A stretch of 64,000 bases of DNA, taken from the NCBI GenBank assembly GCA_011316305.1, contig SAUG01000099.1:22354-86353 (forward strand). Direction: 5' to 3'. The translations under genes and the position numbers were made by a program. The notes under the pieces are model-generated. The model was not told the DNA's origin. It did not search any database and saw nothing but the letters and a program-made list of their open reading frames with translations. This DNA comes from Rusavskia elegans. Its lineage: Eukaryota; Ascomycota; Lecanoromycetes; Teloschistales; Teloschistaceae. This document shows, piece by piece, positions 24,750-36,564 of the stretch (position 1 is its first letter; the number at the start of each line of letters is the position of its first letter).

Positions 24750-25746
24750 GTCCGCTAGAGCTCTAGACTTTCTAAAAAAATAGACGGCGTTTATTAAAGA
24801 ATTTAGTTATAGCGGGAATACGGCTAATAAATATATTAAGTTTCTTTATAAAAAGGAGAATAAAAATAGCGATAATATTATTAAAGTTAATAAAAAGGAT
24901 TAGATAGTAGAAATATCCTCTTCTATATAGAATAATATTAAGTTTAGAGATAATAAAAGTTTAGTTAGAAGTATTAATCTTAATAGTTAGAATAAAAATA
25001 TAGAAGAGGATAAAGATATAGATAAAAATATAAATAAAGATAAAGATAAAGATAAAAATAAAGATAAAGATAAAGATAAAGATAAAGATAAAGATAAAGA
25101 TAAAGATAAAGATAAAGATAAAGATAAAGATAAAGATAAAGATAAAGATAAAGATAAAGATAAAGATAAAGATAAAGATAAAGATAAAGATAAAGATAAA
25201 GATAAAGATAAAGATAAAGATAAAGATAAAGATAAAGATAAAGATAAAGATAAAGATAAAGATAAAGATAAAGATAAAGATAAAGATAAAGATAAAGATA
25301 AAGATAAAGATAAAGATAAAGATAAAGATAAAGATAAAGATAAAGATAAAGATAAAGATAAAGATAAAGATAAAGATAAAGATAAAGATAAAGATAAAGA
25401 TAAAGATAAAGATAAAGATAAAGATAAAGATAAAGATAAAGATAAAGATAAAGATAAAGATAAAGATAAAGATAAAGATAAAGATAAAGATAAAGATAAA
25501 GATAAAGATAAAGATAAAGATAAAGATAAAAATAAAGATAAAGATAAAGATAAAGATAAAGATAAAGATAAAGATAAAGATAAAGATAAAGATAAAGATA
25601 AAGATAAAGATAAAGATAAAGATAAAGATAAAGATAAAGATAAAGATAAAAATATAGAAAAGAATATTAAACTATCTAAATAGTTATATAAATCGAGGAA
25701 TAATAATCTAGAAATAATATATTATCTATATATATTACTATACTGA
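24750..25746 (+). pseudogene. Decayed second ORF of hAT copy B, containing a (Asp-Lys)n tract
   Basis: Reading the frame of 25,021 (GAT) backwards gives a protein-like stretch such as TAFIKEFSYSGNTANKYIKF. It is broken only by TAG codons, as expected from RIP of CAG. It runs in frame into 102 GATAAA hexamers (Asp-Lys), then NIEKNIKLS..., and ends at TGA 25,744-25,746. In copy A the matching place (about 19,195-19,290) has only about 18 codons rich in Lys, Asn and Glu. I do not recognise the protein; its 5' end is not defined. Confidence 0.5.
25039..25650 (+). repeat. (GATAAA)102 hexanucleotide microsatellite
   Basis: 612 bp of uninterrupted hexamer, with only two variant units (AATAAA at 25,057 and 25,531). 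It lies in the frame GAT-AAA of a decayed transposon ORF, so length changes keep the frame. Copy A of the same element has no such expansion. The unit contains no CA or TG and is therefore immune to further RIP. Confidence 0.97.
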
Positions 25747-25789
25747 TACTAAATAAAAAGTATACTAGATTAATTTATTTAATATACTT

Positions 25790-28350
25790 TTAAAATCTTT
25801 TTTAAATAGATTTCTTTCTAGAAGTATAGTACTATTTTCTATTTCTACCTGATTAAATATATTCTATAGTTCTTTTAATACTTTATCGGAATCTAAATCT
25901 ATAGTATAGTTATAGTATTTAACTATTTTCGTCTATTCTATATATTATAGAGTTATTTAGATTCGATTTTACTAATAAATTCTTTTAATAAAACTAAAAG
26001 TCCGTTTAATTCCGACCGAAAATATTAGATAGAAAAGAATATTATAAGCTATTTATACTAATTTTAGAAAATTCGAAATATTATTTTTCTAAAATATCTA
26101 GTTTAGATTATCTTCGGTAGTATTAATATAAAGATGTCGATTAGCTTTAAAAATAGATACTCGAAGATATTAGAATTATTAAAGAAAACTATTTAAAGTA
26201 GTTATAGTAGGCTATTAACTAGTTAGTATATTTATAATATAATACTATTATATATTATTTTATTTTCTTTTCTATAACGGGCTCTATAATTTAGTAGATT
26301 AATAGAAGCTCTATAATATTTATTAAAGTACTTTTTAAACTCGTCTCGATATTTATTTATATACCCCGAATATATTTCTATATCTTTTTCCTATTTATCG
26401 GTATCCTAATTTTAATAAAGACTAAATTTTATTATAGAATTAAAAATATTCGTAAGATTATATATTAGTTTTCCTTTACTTTTAATATAAAAATAATATT
26501 TAGTAAATTTAATAAAAACTTTTTCGTAAACTATCAATACTATCGCTTTTTAAAAATAGTTCGAAGCTTCTATAATTTCCTATATTTTAGTAAAATAATT
26601 ATAAAGCGTATTATAAAGTCGGTATATTAGATAAACTCTAAAGTTCGCGAAACTATTAAAGTAATTTTATAGAACGGCTGCAGTATACTATTTATAAAGA
26701 GAAGAAATTACTATTTATTTATATTAAAGGTAATCCCTTATATTTATAGGTCTCGCGAATTTTTTTAAGGAATTTATTAATAGTTTAGCGAAGTAGATAT
26801 ACCCTATAAATTATAAGATAAATCGAATTTTATTAAATATAAATATTTTAAATAAAGTTCCTAGTATAGGAATTAGAATCGGCTCTATTTTAAAATTCTT
26901 TAAAGCGAAGTTTATATTAAAAGGAAGTACCGGAATAGATAGTAATAGCGCGAGCCTAAAAATACTATTAATATAAAAATTATTTAATTTATATTATTTA
27001 TATATATTACCTTTTTTATAACGTTCGATAGACCGGTACCGATAGCTGTAATTTATTTATTATCTAGTTAATAGATAAAGCTATCGCCTAATATTTATAA
27101 TTTAATAGCTTTAATAAAGTTTTAAACTACTAGATTAACTATATAAATTAGGTAAAGTAGCGAGTTTTATAGTCGATCCTATCGACTATTAAATCGACTA
27201 AAAGCCTTTTTAAACTCTTTTTTTAATATTAAATTAGAGCTAGTATTATCGGTAATAATATCTAAAAGCTGTTACTTAAACTAGAAAAGCTCTAAAAACG
27301 TTAATAGCTTTTAATACTATAAATAACCGGAGTAATTTATAGATAGAGATATAAATTTAAGTAGATATTTCTAAAGTTAAAACTATATATTAACCTAGTA
27401 TATAAATACTTCTAAATACGCGATTTTCTATAGATTTAACTAGATATCTAATATAAATAAAATATATTCTACGGTTTTTAAATTAGATTTAATTCTATCG
27501 CGGATAGATTTAAAATTATTAAAAACTATTATTAAAAGTTAAATATACTTAAATAGCTATATATCTAGATAAAGTATTTATAGTAGTTTTCTAAAGTTCG
27601 CGTTTTCGATAGTTCGGACTGGTAGATTTAGATCTAAGAAAGTTTTATATAGGTATTTATTCCAGGCGTCTTAGTCGAAAGTAGAATCTAGTTTAATATA
27701 GCTCTTTTTTTATTATTAAATAAATAAACTTTATATTACTTCTTTATATTACTATTTACTATTTACGCGGATAAGTTTTACTTTAATAATAGACTAGAAA
27801 GTATATTATTTAGATCCGTAGTAACTATTAGTCGAAAGATATTTCTTTATAGTAAATATATTTAAAGAATTAAAGATTATAAAATAATTAAAAACCTTAG
27901 AATAGTATTAATATAATTTTAGATAGACTATCTATTATTAAGGCTATCTAGTAGAATTTATTCTACTAGAGCGACTATCTTTATATTAAAATCTTTTTTA
28001 TTTATAGAAAATCGGTTATTTTCTTTTAAGTCCTATTTTTAATATCTATAGTAATAGGAATACTAGACTACTATTATTAGAAATCTTAATAGTAATCTAT
28101 ATCCTATTAAATAAATTTATTATTATCTTAAAATACTAATTTTAAATAGTCGGTTCGAATTTTATTTACTATATTTTTAATAATCTATTATTACTTTCTA
28201 TATAAATAATTAAATTTAGCCGGAATTCCGGTTATAAATCGGTTTAGAAGCTGATTTATAGATTAACTAAAATAGATATTACTTAACGGAAATCTAGTAG
28301 AAAGGCCTTTACTAGCTATATCGGTCTAGAAAATAAAAAGGTAAAAATCG
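25790..28350 (-). pseudogene. hAT-family transposase, RIP-destroyed
   Basis: Minus-strand translation around 27,225-27,262 gives DIITDNTSSNLILKKEF. It contains the hAT catalytic-core signature T-D-N-(A/T)-S-S/N. The frame is broken many times by TAA/TAG codons, consistent with RIP. Its position inside TAGACTGGCC ends with 8-bp target duplications agrees with the hAT superfamily. Start and stop cannot be fixed, so the coordinates are approximate. No functional product is expected. Confidence 0.7.
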
Positions 28351-28860
28351 ATATTTATATTAGCTATTTTATATTACGTTTCTATAATAGTAATATAGAA
28401 AGATAATATAGATATATAGATACTAAATAAAAATATAAATAGTATTAACTATTTAATAGACGATAATAAATTGTATATATTAATATTAGAAATACCTAAA
28501 ATTTTTAGTATAGTATTAGAAAAAAATAGAATTTATAGATAGTATAATATAAGAGAAAAATTATACTTTAATACTAGAGTTATACTTTTATTTATAATCT
28601 TAATATTTTAACGGGTTAAACTCGGGTACCTAATCCCGATCCGAGTTTAAATCGGATCGAACTATAAAAAAATCTAACCCGATTCGGGTCGGGTCGGATT
28701 AGCTAACTTAGATTCGAAATCCGACCCGACGGCCAGTCTATCGAAAAATTCGAACCTTCGACCCGCTGGATTAACTCCGCTAATTCCGAAATGGAACGCG
28801 AATCCGTTAGACCTTCAAATCACGTAACGTTATCACTACGCCTTTTGAATATATATTAAT

Positions 28861-29737
28861 CGGATTATAGAAATATTATAAAATAATTATTATATAATCT
28901 ATTTTTATAAATTTTCTATTTTTTTTAATTCGAAATAAAAATATTAAAATTATAGTTAATAGATGGTTAGATTTTTATAATATAAAACTATATTTTTATT
29001 TAAAAAATTATATTTTGAATATTAAAAATTTAAAGTTTTTAGATTTTATTTATATCTATAGAAAGTATTTCGATAGATTCGAAATAAATAGTAACTATTG
29101 CGAAAAAGTTGATTTTAAAAGAAATTCGAAAATTAGAAATTTTTTTAAAATCTATAAACGTTTATTGATATTTGATTTACTAATAATACCGGTATATAAA
29201 ATCTTTAATAAATATATTTATATAAAATATTGATAGAAAAAAATAGAAATTGTTTCGCTAGACTATTAAAATCTAAAAAGTTTTTAAAAAAACTAAAACG
29301 CGTTTTTAATATTATCGAGATATTATAGTATTTCGATCTAGAAAAAAGATCTATATCGAAATTAATATTTTAAAATTTAAAATAAATAGAATTATATTTT
29401 AATTTAAAAAAAACAATTACTAGCATCGAATTATATTCTAATAAAAAGATTTATCGAAAGTAATTATTGAATATATAATATTGAAATATTTATTATTATT
29501 AAAATCTTCGAAAAAAATAAATATTTAAAATATAGATAGATTATAATAATTTTCGAAATTTTATAAAAATTAAAAATAATAATATATAATAGTATTACTA
29601 GATTATTAAATTCTCTACTATAGATTTCGATATTTTCTATTATCTAAAATAGAGAAATCTAATTAATTTACTATTAAAGAAATCGATTTATAAAAGTATT
29701 AATATTAAAATCTAAAAATTATTATCTATATTTGAAT
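28861..29737. other. AT-rich spacer, no gene
   Basis: RIP-type AT-rich DNA. A 72-codon open frame at 29,015-29,233 is rich in Ile, Lys, Phe and Tyr and resembles nothing, as expected by chance in TA-rich DNA. No repeat boundaries recognised. Confidence 0.4.
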
Positions 29738-30125
29738 CTCGGAACGGATTGGATCGAATCGGATTCTAGAATCTTTAACTCGATTCGAAACAGATTAGAA
29801 TATCGCCGGATTGAATTATAAACGAGTTAAAATATAAACGGGTTCTCGCGGGTTTATCTCGTTTAATATAGGCGCTAAATAAGCGAATATTGAAATTTCT
29901 AGTATTTTAATATATAAAAAAGCTAAAAATTATAAATATACTAATTTAGCGCCTGTATTTAACCAGTAAAAAATAATTTTAAAAATTACTATTTATAGTA
30001 AATTTCGATTCGAATCCGACCCGTTTCGATTCGGATCGGGTAAATATTTATATAATTCGATTCGGTTTCGACCCGAATCTGTTCGAGTCGGATTCGAGTC
30101 GGAAATTTCTATATTCCGTTTCGAA
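29738..30125. mobile_element. Small DNA element 'T', 388 bp
   Basis: The left end ctcggaacgg and right end ccgtttcgaa are inverted, with one change. It is collinear with 22,204-22,578, including the aaacgggttctcgcgggttta block and the gattcgaatccgacccg-rich right third. Non-coding. Confidence 0.6.
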
Positions 30126-30669
30126 AAGCATTTATATTTTAATAAAAATAAAATTTACCCGAATAAAATTTCGGCGTTAAATTATTTTTATTAAAAACTT
30201 TTTAAATAAATTACGTTATACGCGTGCGTATAATTAAAAGATCTAAAAATTTTCTATAAATTCTAATGATTTTGAAAATAATTAAATCAACTTTTTACTA
30301 TTAAAAAAAAGACGCGATATATTTTATATATCGAAATTACTTCTAAATATAATGGATCGACGATATAATAATAATAGATAAACGATAACGATTTCTAATA
30401 ATAGATATAATAATAAAATAAAATCTATTATTAGAAATATATATTAAAACCGAAATATTCTATATTATATAATATATAAAATTACTATTAATAAACTAGT
30501 TTCTAGTAAAATAAATTCTAGTAAACGCGATATATTGATTTAGATTTAATATCGAATAGCCGATATTAATAAATATATATAGACTATCTAGCGTATATTG
30601 AAAAATCTATCGGATTATAAAATATAGAAATAAAAATTAATTTTTTTAAAAAAAAAAATCTTTATATAT
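30126..30669. other. AT-rich spacer, no gene
   Basis: RIP-type AT-rich DNA between the T element and the S repeats. No open frame or repeat end recognised. Confidence 0.35.
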
Positions 30670-31090
30670 ATTCGAAGGCCTAGATGGCGCAGTAGTAACG
30701 CTGCGTGACCTGGAGGCTCGGCGGATCCAGCGCTCTTCGGAGTTAACGGAATTAATCCGACGGGTCGAAGATTCGAATCCTTCGAAAGCTAATCTAATAT
30801 TTAAGTTTTTTCTATCGACTCTAGTCGATTTTTATAGAATTTAAAAATATAGAAAGATTATATAGTAAATCGTCTCGGCCTAGCCCGATCGATCGAATTA
30901 AATTAAGTTAATTAAAATTAAATAGATTACGATTTCCCTCTAGGTTTTAGTCTAGATCTAGCTCTTTCGGGAATCCTTAATTAAATTTTCGGTAAAGATT
31001 CGAGTCTAAATAATTGCGTAATCTAATCGATTAGTACCTCTAGTATTAATTCGTAAAAGATAATCAAAAATCCGAATGATTAATCGCATA
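30670..31090 (+). repeat. tRNA-related SINE-like repeat 'S', forward copy 1
   Basis: The head resembles a tRNA gene. It has an A-box-like tggcgcagtagtaacg (about 30,684-30,699) and a B-box-like gattcgaatcc (about 30,770-30,780; mutated from GGTTCGAATCC, which is preserved in copy 2). The tail runs through ctaatctaatatttaag and a cggcctagccc block. The next copy follows directly, giving a near-tandem arrangement with a period of about 425 bp. It is not a functional tRNA: the A-B spacing is too long and no cloverleaf closes. Confidence 0.6.
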
Positions 31091-32045
31091 TATATATATA
31101 TTCGAAAAGGCTTGGATGACGTAGTAGCAAACTACGTAATTTAAAAGTTTAACGGATCCAGCGTTTTTCGAAATTAACGGAATTAGATTCGATAGGTCGG
31201 AGGTTCGAATCTATTATAAACACGAGCGGCGTACCTCTGGAAACGCGGTAGTATTCAGTACAGCGCTGGATATCCTGGCACGCCTCGACAGGCAGGGATA
31301 TACAGATAGTCTAGATATCGATACTAAAGAGAATTATAGTAATTTTAGTAAATAAATATTATAAATATCTTGATTTTAATAGTTTTAGTAAATAAATACT
31401 ATAAGTACTTTAATTTCAGTAGTTTTAGTTAGTAAATACCTTGAAATAGAGCTGTTTAAATTACTTTAGTCAATAAATAATCTAAGTAGTAGAGGATTTT
31501 ATTTATCTATATAGATTCCGAACTCGACGCCTTTATAGCTCGTATTTAATATATTAGTTATCGCTATATATTGCTCTAGTAATTAAACTGATTTATTTTT
31601 AAATTAATTTGAATAATTACCCGTTATATCTTCGTTTACAGATATACTAATAAGTTCAATCCAATTTTGGAAATATTAAATATCAATAGATAGCTCTATA
31701 ACAGAATCCTTCGAAAGTTAATCTAATATTTAAATTTCTTTTATTGATTAAATCGATTTTTATTTAGAACTTTTATATAGAAAATTAATATAGTAGATCG
31801 TATCGACCTAGCCGTATCGATCGAAGTAATTTAAATTAATAAAATCAAATAGGTTACGATTTTTCTAATGATTTTAGTTTAGATCTAGCTTTTTCGAAAA
31901 TTCTAAAATTCGAATTTTCGATAGAATATTTGAATACCAAATAATTACGTAATCTGATCGGTTTAACGCCTCTAGTATCAAATCGTAAAAGATTAAAATC
32001 AAGAAAATCCGAATAATTAAACCGAATAAATTTATAGATATATTC
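31091..32045 (+). repeat. tRNA-related SINE-like repeat 'S', forward copy 2, split by a solo LTR
   Basis: The head (A-box-like at about 31,115; B-box ggaggttcgaatc ending at 31,211) is interrupted by 31,212-31,703 and resumes with ccttcgaaagttaatctaatatttaa. The tail continues to about 32,045 (gaataaatttatagatatattcgaa). Apart from the insertion it is collinear with 30,670-31,090. Confidence 0.6.
31212..31703 (+). mobile_element. Solo LTR, 492 bp, with 5-bp duplication GAATC
   Basis: It begins tattata (TGTTATA with one RIP change) and ends tataaca, short inverted ends typical of LTRs. GAATC is repeated exactly at 31,207-31,211 and 31,704-31,708. It interrupts the S repeat and contains no internal genes. 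The left about 100 bp (gcggcgtacctctgg...) is GC-rich with intact CA/TG, so it is younger or less mutated than its host. It differs from the copia LTR at 11,423, so it is another family. Confidence 0.85.
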
Positions 32046-33575
32046 GAATATAAAATACTATATATAGAATTTCTTGTAAAAAAAACACTAGTCGGTTATT
32101 TTGAATATAATCGAGTTTCATTATTTATTTATAAAAGTTATAGCTAGCAGCTATTATTTAAATATATAGAAATATATAGAAATAATAAATTTTATAAAAA
32201 AAATTCAAATTTTCTATATTTTATATAATTATAAAAAAAATAGCAATAGATTTTATTATAAGATTACTATCTATTTAATATAATCGAAATATTATAAATT
32301 TAATACTAGTAGCTATTATTCGATTTATTAAAATAACGAAATATATTTTATGTTATAAATTAATTATCGCGAAAAAATTTATAAAATAGTTATTAAAAAA
32401 CTTTATTATAGAAGATTTATTTCAATTAGAATTATTTATAATCGAAAATCTTTATTTATAGCGAACTCTAATCAAAAATCTACTATTATTTAAAATTTAA
32501 TCGTTATCTAAATATTATATTTTATTTTTAAACGATTAAAAAAAATATAATACTAGATTTATTACTAAAATATTATCTTTATCAATCGATATAATTTATC
32601 GTCGTTATTATCGATTTTTCTAAAAAGGAATTTACTAAAAAAATATATTCGAATTTTAATAATAAAAGATAGTACTACTTTAGAGAAAAATAAATAGACG
32701 GATAACGGAAATATAATTTTATAAAACGAATCTAAAATAAATAACATTAGCTATAATATTTTAGATACAAAATAAACTATCGTAGATATCAAATTATTTT
32801 ATAGTATATCTATTCTATTATCTAAAATATCGCGTGTAATATTGGAAAAAAAAATATAGTATCTATTTTATTATCAAATTTTGGATTTTATAATTCGAAA
32901 AATATTATACGATTCTATAATAACAGATTACTAATTAACTATCTATTTTGAGAAATTATAAATTATATTTAAAAGATTTAGATTTGTAATAGCCGAATAT
33001 AATATAGTATTAGATATCGGTTCCGCTATAAAAATTCTAATAATATTAGCTTTTAAAAATAAAAATCTAAATACTATTAAAAGGATACAACTTTAATAAA
33101 TAAAAAACTAAAATAAAAAATTGAAATAGCGAAAAAAAAGTAAGATCTATAAATAATCTATATAGTAGAAGGATAAATATAATAGAAAATAGCCGAAATT
33201 TAATATTTTAGAATTCGAATTATAAAATAGAATATTTAGTTTATAATACCGCGTTTTTATAGATTAAACTTTTTTCAACGTATTTAAAAACTTCTATCTA
33301 TTTAGTAATAGCGTTTAAAACTACGGCGAAATGGTTTAAAATATTAGATTATAATAATAAATCGTCTAATATAATATTGAAAATCGACTTTGTTTTAAAA
33401 TATTACTAATATAAAATCGTTTACTATCTATCGATTGTTTATATTTAATTTTTGATTATTTTATATATTGATATATTCTTTTTAAATGGTTTTTTTCTAG
33501 AATTATATAAAGTTTTTATATATATATTCTATCAGCGTTATATACGGCAACGATTATTATATTTTACGTATAAAG
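32046..33575. other. AT-rich RIP-type spacer, no gene
   Basis: About 1.5 kb without CA/TG. The short open frames at 32,565-32,747 (-) and 33,452-33,643 (+) are low-complexity Ile/Leu/Phe/Tyr-rich chance frames. No TIR, LTR or RNA feature recognised. Confidence 0.4.
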
Positions 33576-33967
33576 TAATCTGGTCACTTCGGGTCGGATT
33601 TCCGTCGAACCGTCGGAAATCCGATCCGATTTTAACGGGTTAAATCGATTCGACTCGCTAAACGGTCGGATCCGGATCGAACCCGGATGAAATCCGGATA
33701 TCTACTAAATTATTAATATATATAAAAAATCTATATATATATTATATTTTGATTTTTATTATAAATAATAGATTAAATTAATATATATAATTCTACTAGA
33801 ATCTTTCTAGCTAGTATAGTTAATTAATTAGAATTTTTTTAAATAATTTATAAAACTTTTATACTAAATTTATATAAGTTATATAGGTTTAGCGGATTAA
33901 TTAGATCGGGTCGGATTAGATCGGATTAATTAACCCGGGTTCGAAATTCGATTCGACGGCCAGTCTA
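33576..33967. mobile_element. hAT-derived MITE, 392 bp
   Basis: It starts taatctggtcacttcgggtc (from TAGACTGG) and ends acggccagtcta. It is flanked by gtataaag (33,568-33,575) and atataaag (33,968-33,975), an 8-bp duplication with one G/A change. Interior blocks are shared with 20,064-21,009. Confidence 0.75.
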
Positions 33968-36526
33968 ATATAAAGAAATTTTTATAACTAAAATTCGTTA
34001 AATAAAATTTGCAGCGTCAATTATTTCTATTTGATTATTTCTTTTTTTATTCGATTACGAATCCTCTACTATTTCTTTTTCGACGTTATAAATAATTATA
34101 AATATTTAGTATTTCCGCTATAGCTATTTACTATAGACTGGCTACTTCGGTATAGATTTCTATTAGTACATCGAGAACCCGATCCGAATTTTAGTAAATC
34201 GGTTCGACCGGATCTACTAAATAATATAGGTTAGTTTTTAAAATTAAAATCAAAAATCGGGTCGGATTATAAAATAGAAATCGATAGAAATTCAATTTAA
34301 ACTATTAAACCTTCTATATATAATATAATATAATAGTTATTATATTATAATACTATATTTAATTTTATCTAATAAATAATATATATAGATAATATATTTT
34401 CTTTTATTAAATTAATTTTTAATAGATAAATATTATTTTATACTAGAGTTATACTTTTATATTAGATTTTAGCGGTTTTAATAGATTAAATCCGGAAATC
34501 CGAATTCGATTCGGATCCGAATTCGATTCGGATCCGAATTCGATTCGAAACCGAATCGGTTTAATATTTAGAAAAATAGAAACCGATTCGGTTTAATATC
34601 TAGAAAAGTCGGAACCGATTTAATTTAAATTCGAAATACGAACTCGGATTCGAAATCTGATCCGACGGCCAGTATAATCTACTATACTACGAAATTTCTA
34701 TCTATAGTTTTAATTTCGACTATATCTATTATATAATCTATATTTAAACGTTTCGTTAAATTATTAAAATATTCTTTAATCTATATAGTTTTAAAAAGAT
34801 TACTATATAATACGCTAGCTACTATAGCTAGAAGTTTTACCCGGTCGATTAGATTAAAAAAAGGTAGAAAGGTCGGATAGTACGTTTTAAAGACGGTAAA
34901 AAAGAAATTTTTATTATTATTAATATAGATTACCCTAGCTATAATATAATAGTTAACGTCTATAAAAATATATATCATTATTATAGATATAGATACTACG
35001 ATTTAATTTAACTACGATATAGTTCTATAGAAATATATACGTATATAAAAGATTTTAGTAAATCGTAATATTTACGAAAATATAGCTTATATTACTAGTA
35101 AAAAAAGAAAAAAAGAAAGCGATAACTACGAGATATATTTATCTATAAAAAATTTACGTTAATTGAATTATCGATAGAAGAATACGTTATATTATTAAAT
35201 AAATTTAAATAAAAATTCTAAAAAACAATTATTTACGTTAATTAAATTAGAATATAAATTCTTTTACCGTATATTCGATATTAATATAATAACGTTTAAA
35301 TTATTTATTAAACCGTTGGTTTATCGAATATCAAAATCAAAAATAAATTAATTAAATAGATATAATAATATTATATATTTCTATCCACTATTAAATTATA
35401 GTTTTAAAAATTCGAAAATTTGATTATAATTAATTTTATACTAATTTAATAAAAAGAATTAGATAATTTTATAATCTAGTAAATTTTTTCGATTTTTTCT
35501 ATATTTATTACAAATATTTTCTAAATATTTTTTTTAATATTCAAAAATAAAATAGAAACGATAAATACAATTTTTTTTATTTATAATAATATAAAGGGAA
35601 TATTGATATAAAAAAATATTATATAGATATTTAGATATTAAATAATAAAATAATTATATAAAATATTATTTATTTAGTTAAATTGTTTTGGTTTAATTAC
35701 CCGGTAAACCAAAGATTCGATAAATAAATTAAACGTTAGTATACCAATATTAAATATACGGTAACAGAATTTATATTCTAGTTTAATTAATATAAATAAC
35801 GATACTATAAAATTTTAATTTAAATTTGTTTAATAATATAATATATTCTTCTATCGATAATTTAATGTAGAAATTTTTATAGATAAATATACCTCGTAGT
35901 TATCGCTTTTTCTTTTTCTTTTTTTACTAGTAATATAAATCTAAAAGTTTTACGTACGTATATATACTCGTAATAGCTATAGCTGTAAACTAAATTAGAC
36001 GATAATATATCCGTAATAATTATATCTATCCGCACGATCGTTAACTATTTTATTATAGCTAGGGTAACCTATTTCGACTTCGATAAAAAAAAATTTCTTA
36101 TCGCTTTTAAAATATATTATTTAATTTTTCTATCTCTTTTTAATCTAATCGACCGTATAAAACTTCTAGCTATAGTAGCTAGTATACTATCTAGCGACTA
36201 TTTTAAAATTAGATAAACTAAAAAATATTTTAATAGTTTAACGGAACGTTTAGATATAGATTATATAATAAATATAGCTAGATATAACGGAAATATTAGA
36301 AGTTGATAATTATATATAATATCGAGAAAGGACTGGTAGACCGAAAACTACGAGTAACGAAGTTATATTTATATAAAAGAGGATTCGTAATCGCGAATTA
36401 AAAAAGAAATAATTGAATAGAAATAATTAACTACGCTATAAATTTTTTTTATCTAACGAATATACTTTTAGCTATGAAAAACTTTTTATATATAAATATA
36501 ATAACCGTTGCCGTATATAACGTTGG

Positions 36527-36530
<4 letters not shown>
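33968..36530. repeat. Foldback / long inverted repeat of family 'R'
   Basis: The left arm (33,968-35,350, interrupted by the MITE at 34,134-34,677) is the inverted counterpart of 35,686 to about 36,520, with a spacer of about 335 bp. Landmarks are ataatctatatttaaacg (34,733) against cgtttagatatagattat (36,249), and agcgataactacgag (35,118) against its inverse ctcgtagttatcgct (about 35,893). Each arm is roughly 840 bp once the MITE is removed. The region 6,530-8,050 holds a related, left-shortened version. Both arms are RIP-mutated. No ORF. Confidence 0.65.
34134..34677. mobile_element. hAT-derived MITE, 544 bp, inside the foldback arm
   Basis: It begins tagactggctacttcgg and ends cggccagtata. 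It is flanked by atttacta (34,126-34,133) and atctacta (34,678-34,685), an 8-bp duplication with one T/C change. Its right part contains a tandem run of gattcggatccgaatt units (about 34,505-34,550). It splits the left arm of the R foldback. Confidence 0.78.

Positions 36531-36564
<34 letters not shown>

Larger units (their letters stand above)
22834..28740. mobile_element. hAT DNA transposon copy B, 5.9 kb, full-length but RIP-inactivated
   Basis: The ends are TAGACTGGCC (22,834) and GGCCAGTCTA (28,740). They are flanked by tcgaagaa (22,826-22,833) and tcgaaaaa (28,741-28,748), an 8-bp duplication with one G/A change. The subterminal regions carry dense gggtcgggttcccg / cccgacccg motifs that are probably transposase-binding repeats. 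Two decayed reading frames converge inside: a + strand frame ending at 25,746 and a - strand transposase (about 25,790-28,350). The ends of this copy retain more GC than other members, so it may be the youngest. Shorter relatives lie at 10,354, 20,064, 33,576, 34,134 and 36,897. Confidence 0.88.
22590..28860 (-). repeat. tRNA-related SINE-like repeat 'S', reverse copy split by hAT copy B
   Basis: The pieces 22,590-22,833 and about 28,741-28,860, reverse-complemented and joined, reproduce the unit at 30,670-31,090. The right piece contains the tRNA-like head (minus strand: ggcgtagtgataacg A-box-like, gaaggttcgaat B-box-like). The left piece contains the tail (ctaatctaatatttaagttttttc). The hAT element landed immediately beside the B box. 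Confidence 0.6.

Noticed and set aside
25039..25650. CRISPR-like array or satellite origin for the hexamer run
   Set aside because: No spacers; it is a simple GATAAA repeat within a transposon reading frame.
30670..30790. A functional tRNA gene
   Set aside because: A-box and B-box-like motifs are present, but spacing is too long, no acceptor stem pairs, and the same sequence recurs as a dispersed repeat; it is a tRNA-derived repeat.
29015..34978. Open frames of 60-72 codons at 29,015, 32,565, 33,452 and 34,781
   Set aside because: Low-complexity Ile/Lys/Phe/Tyr-rich frames in RIP-mutated DNA, overlapping transposon remnants. No domain, and expected by chance where codons are TA-rich.
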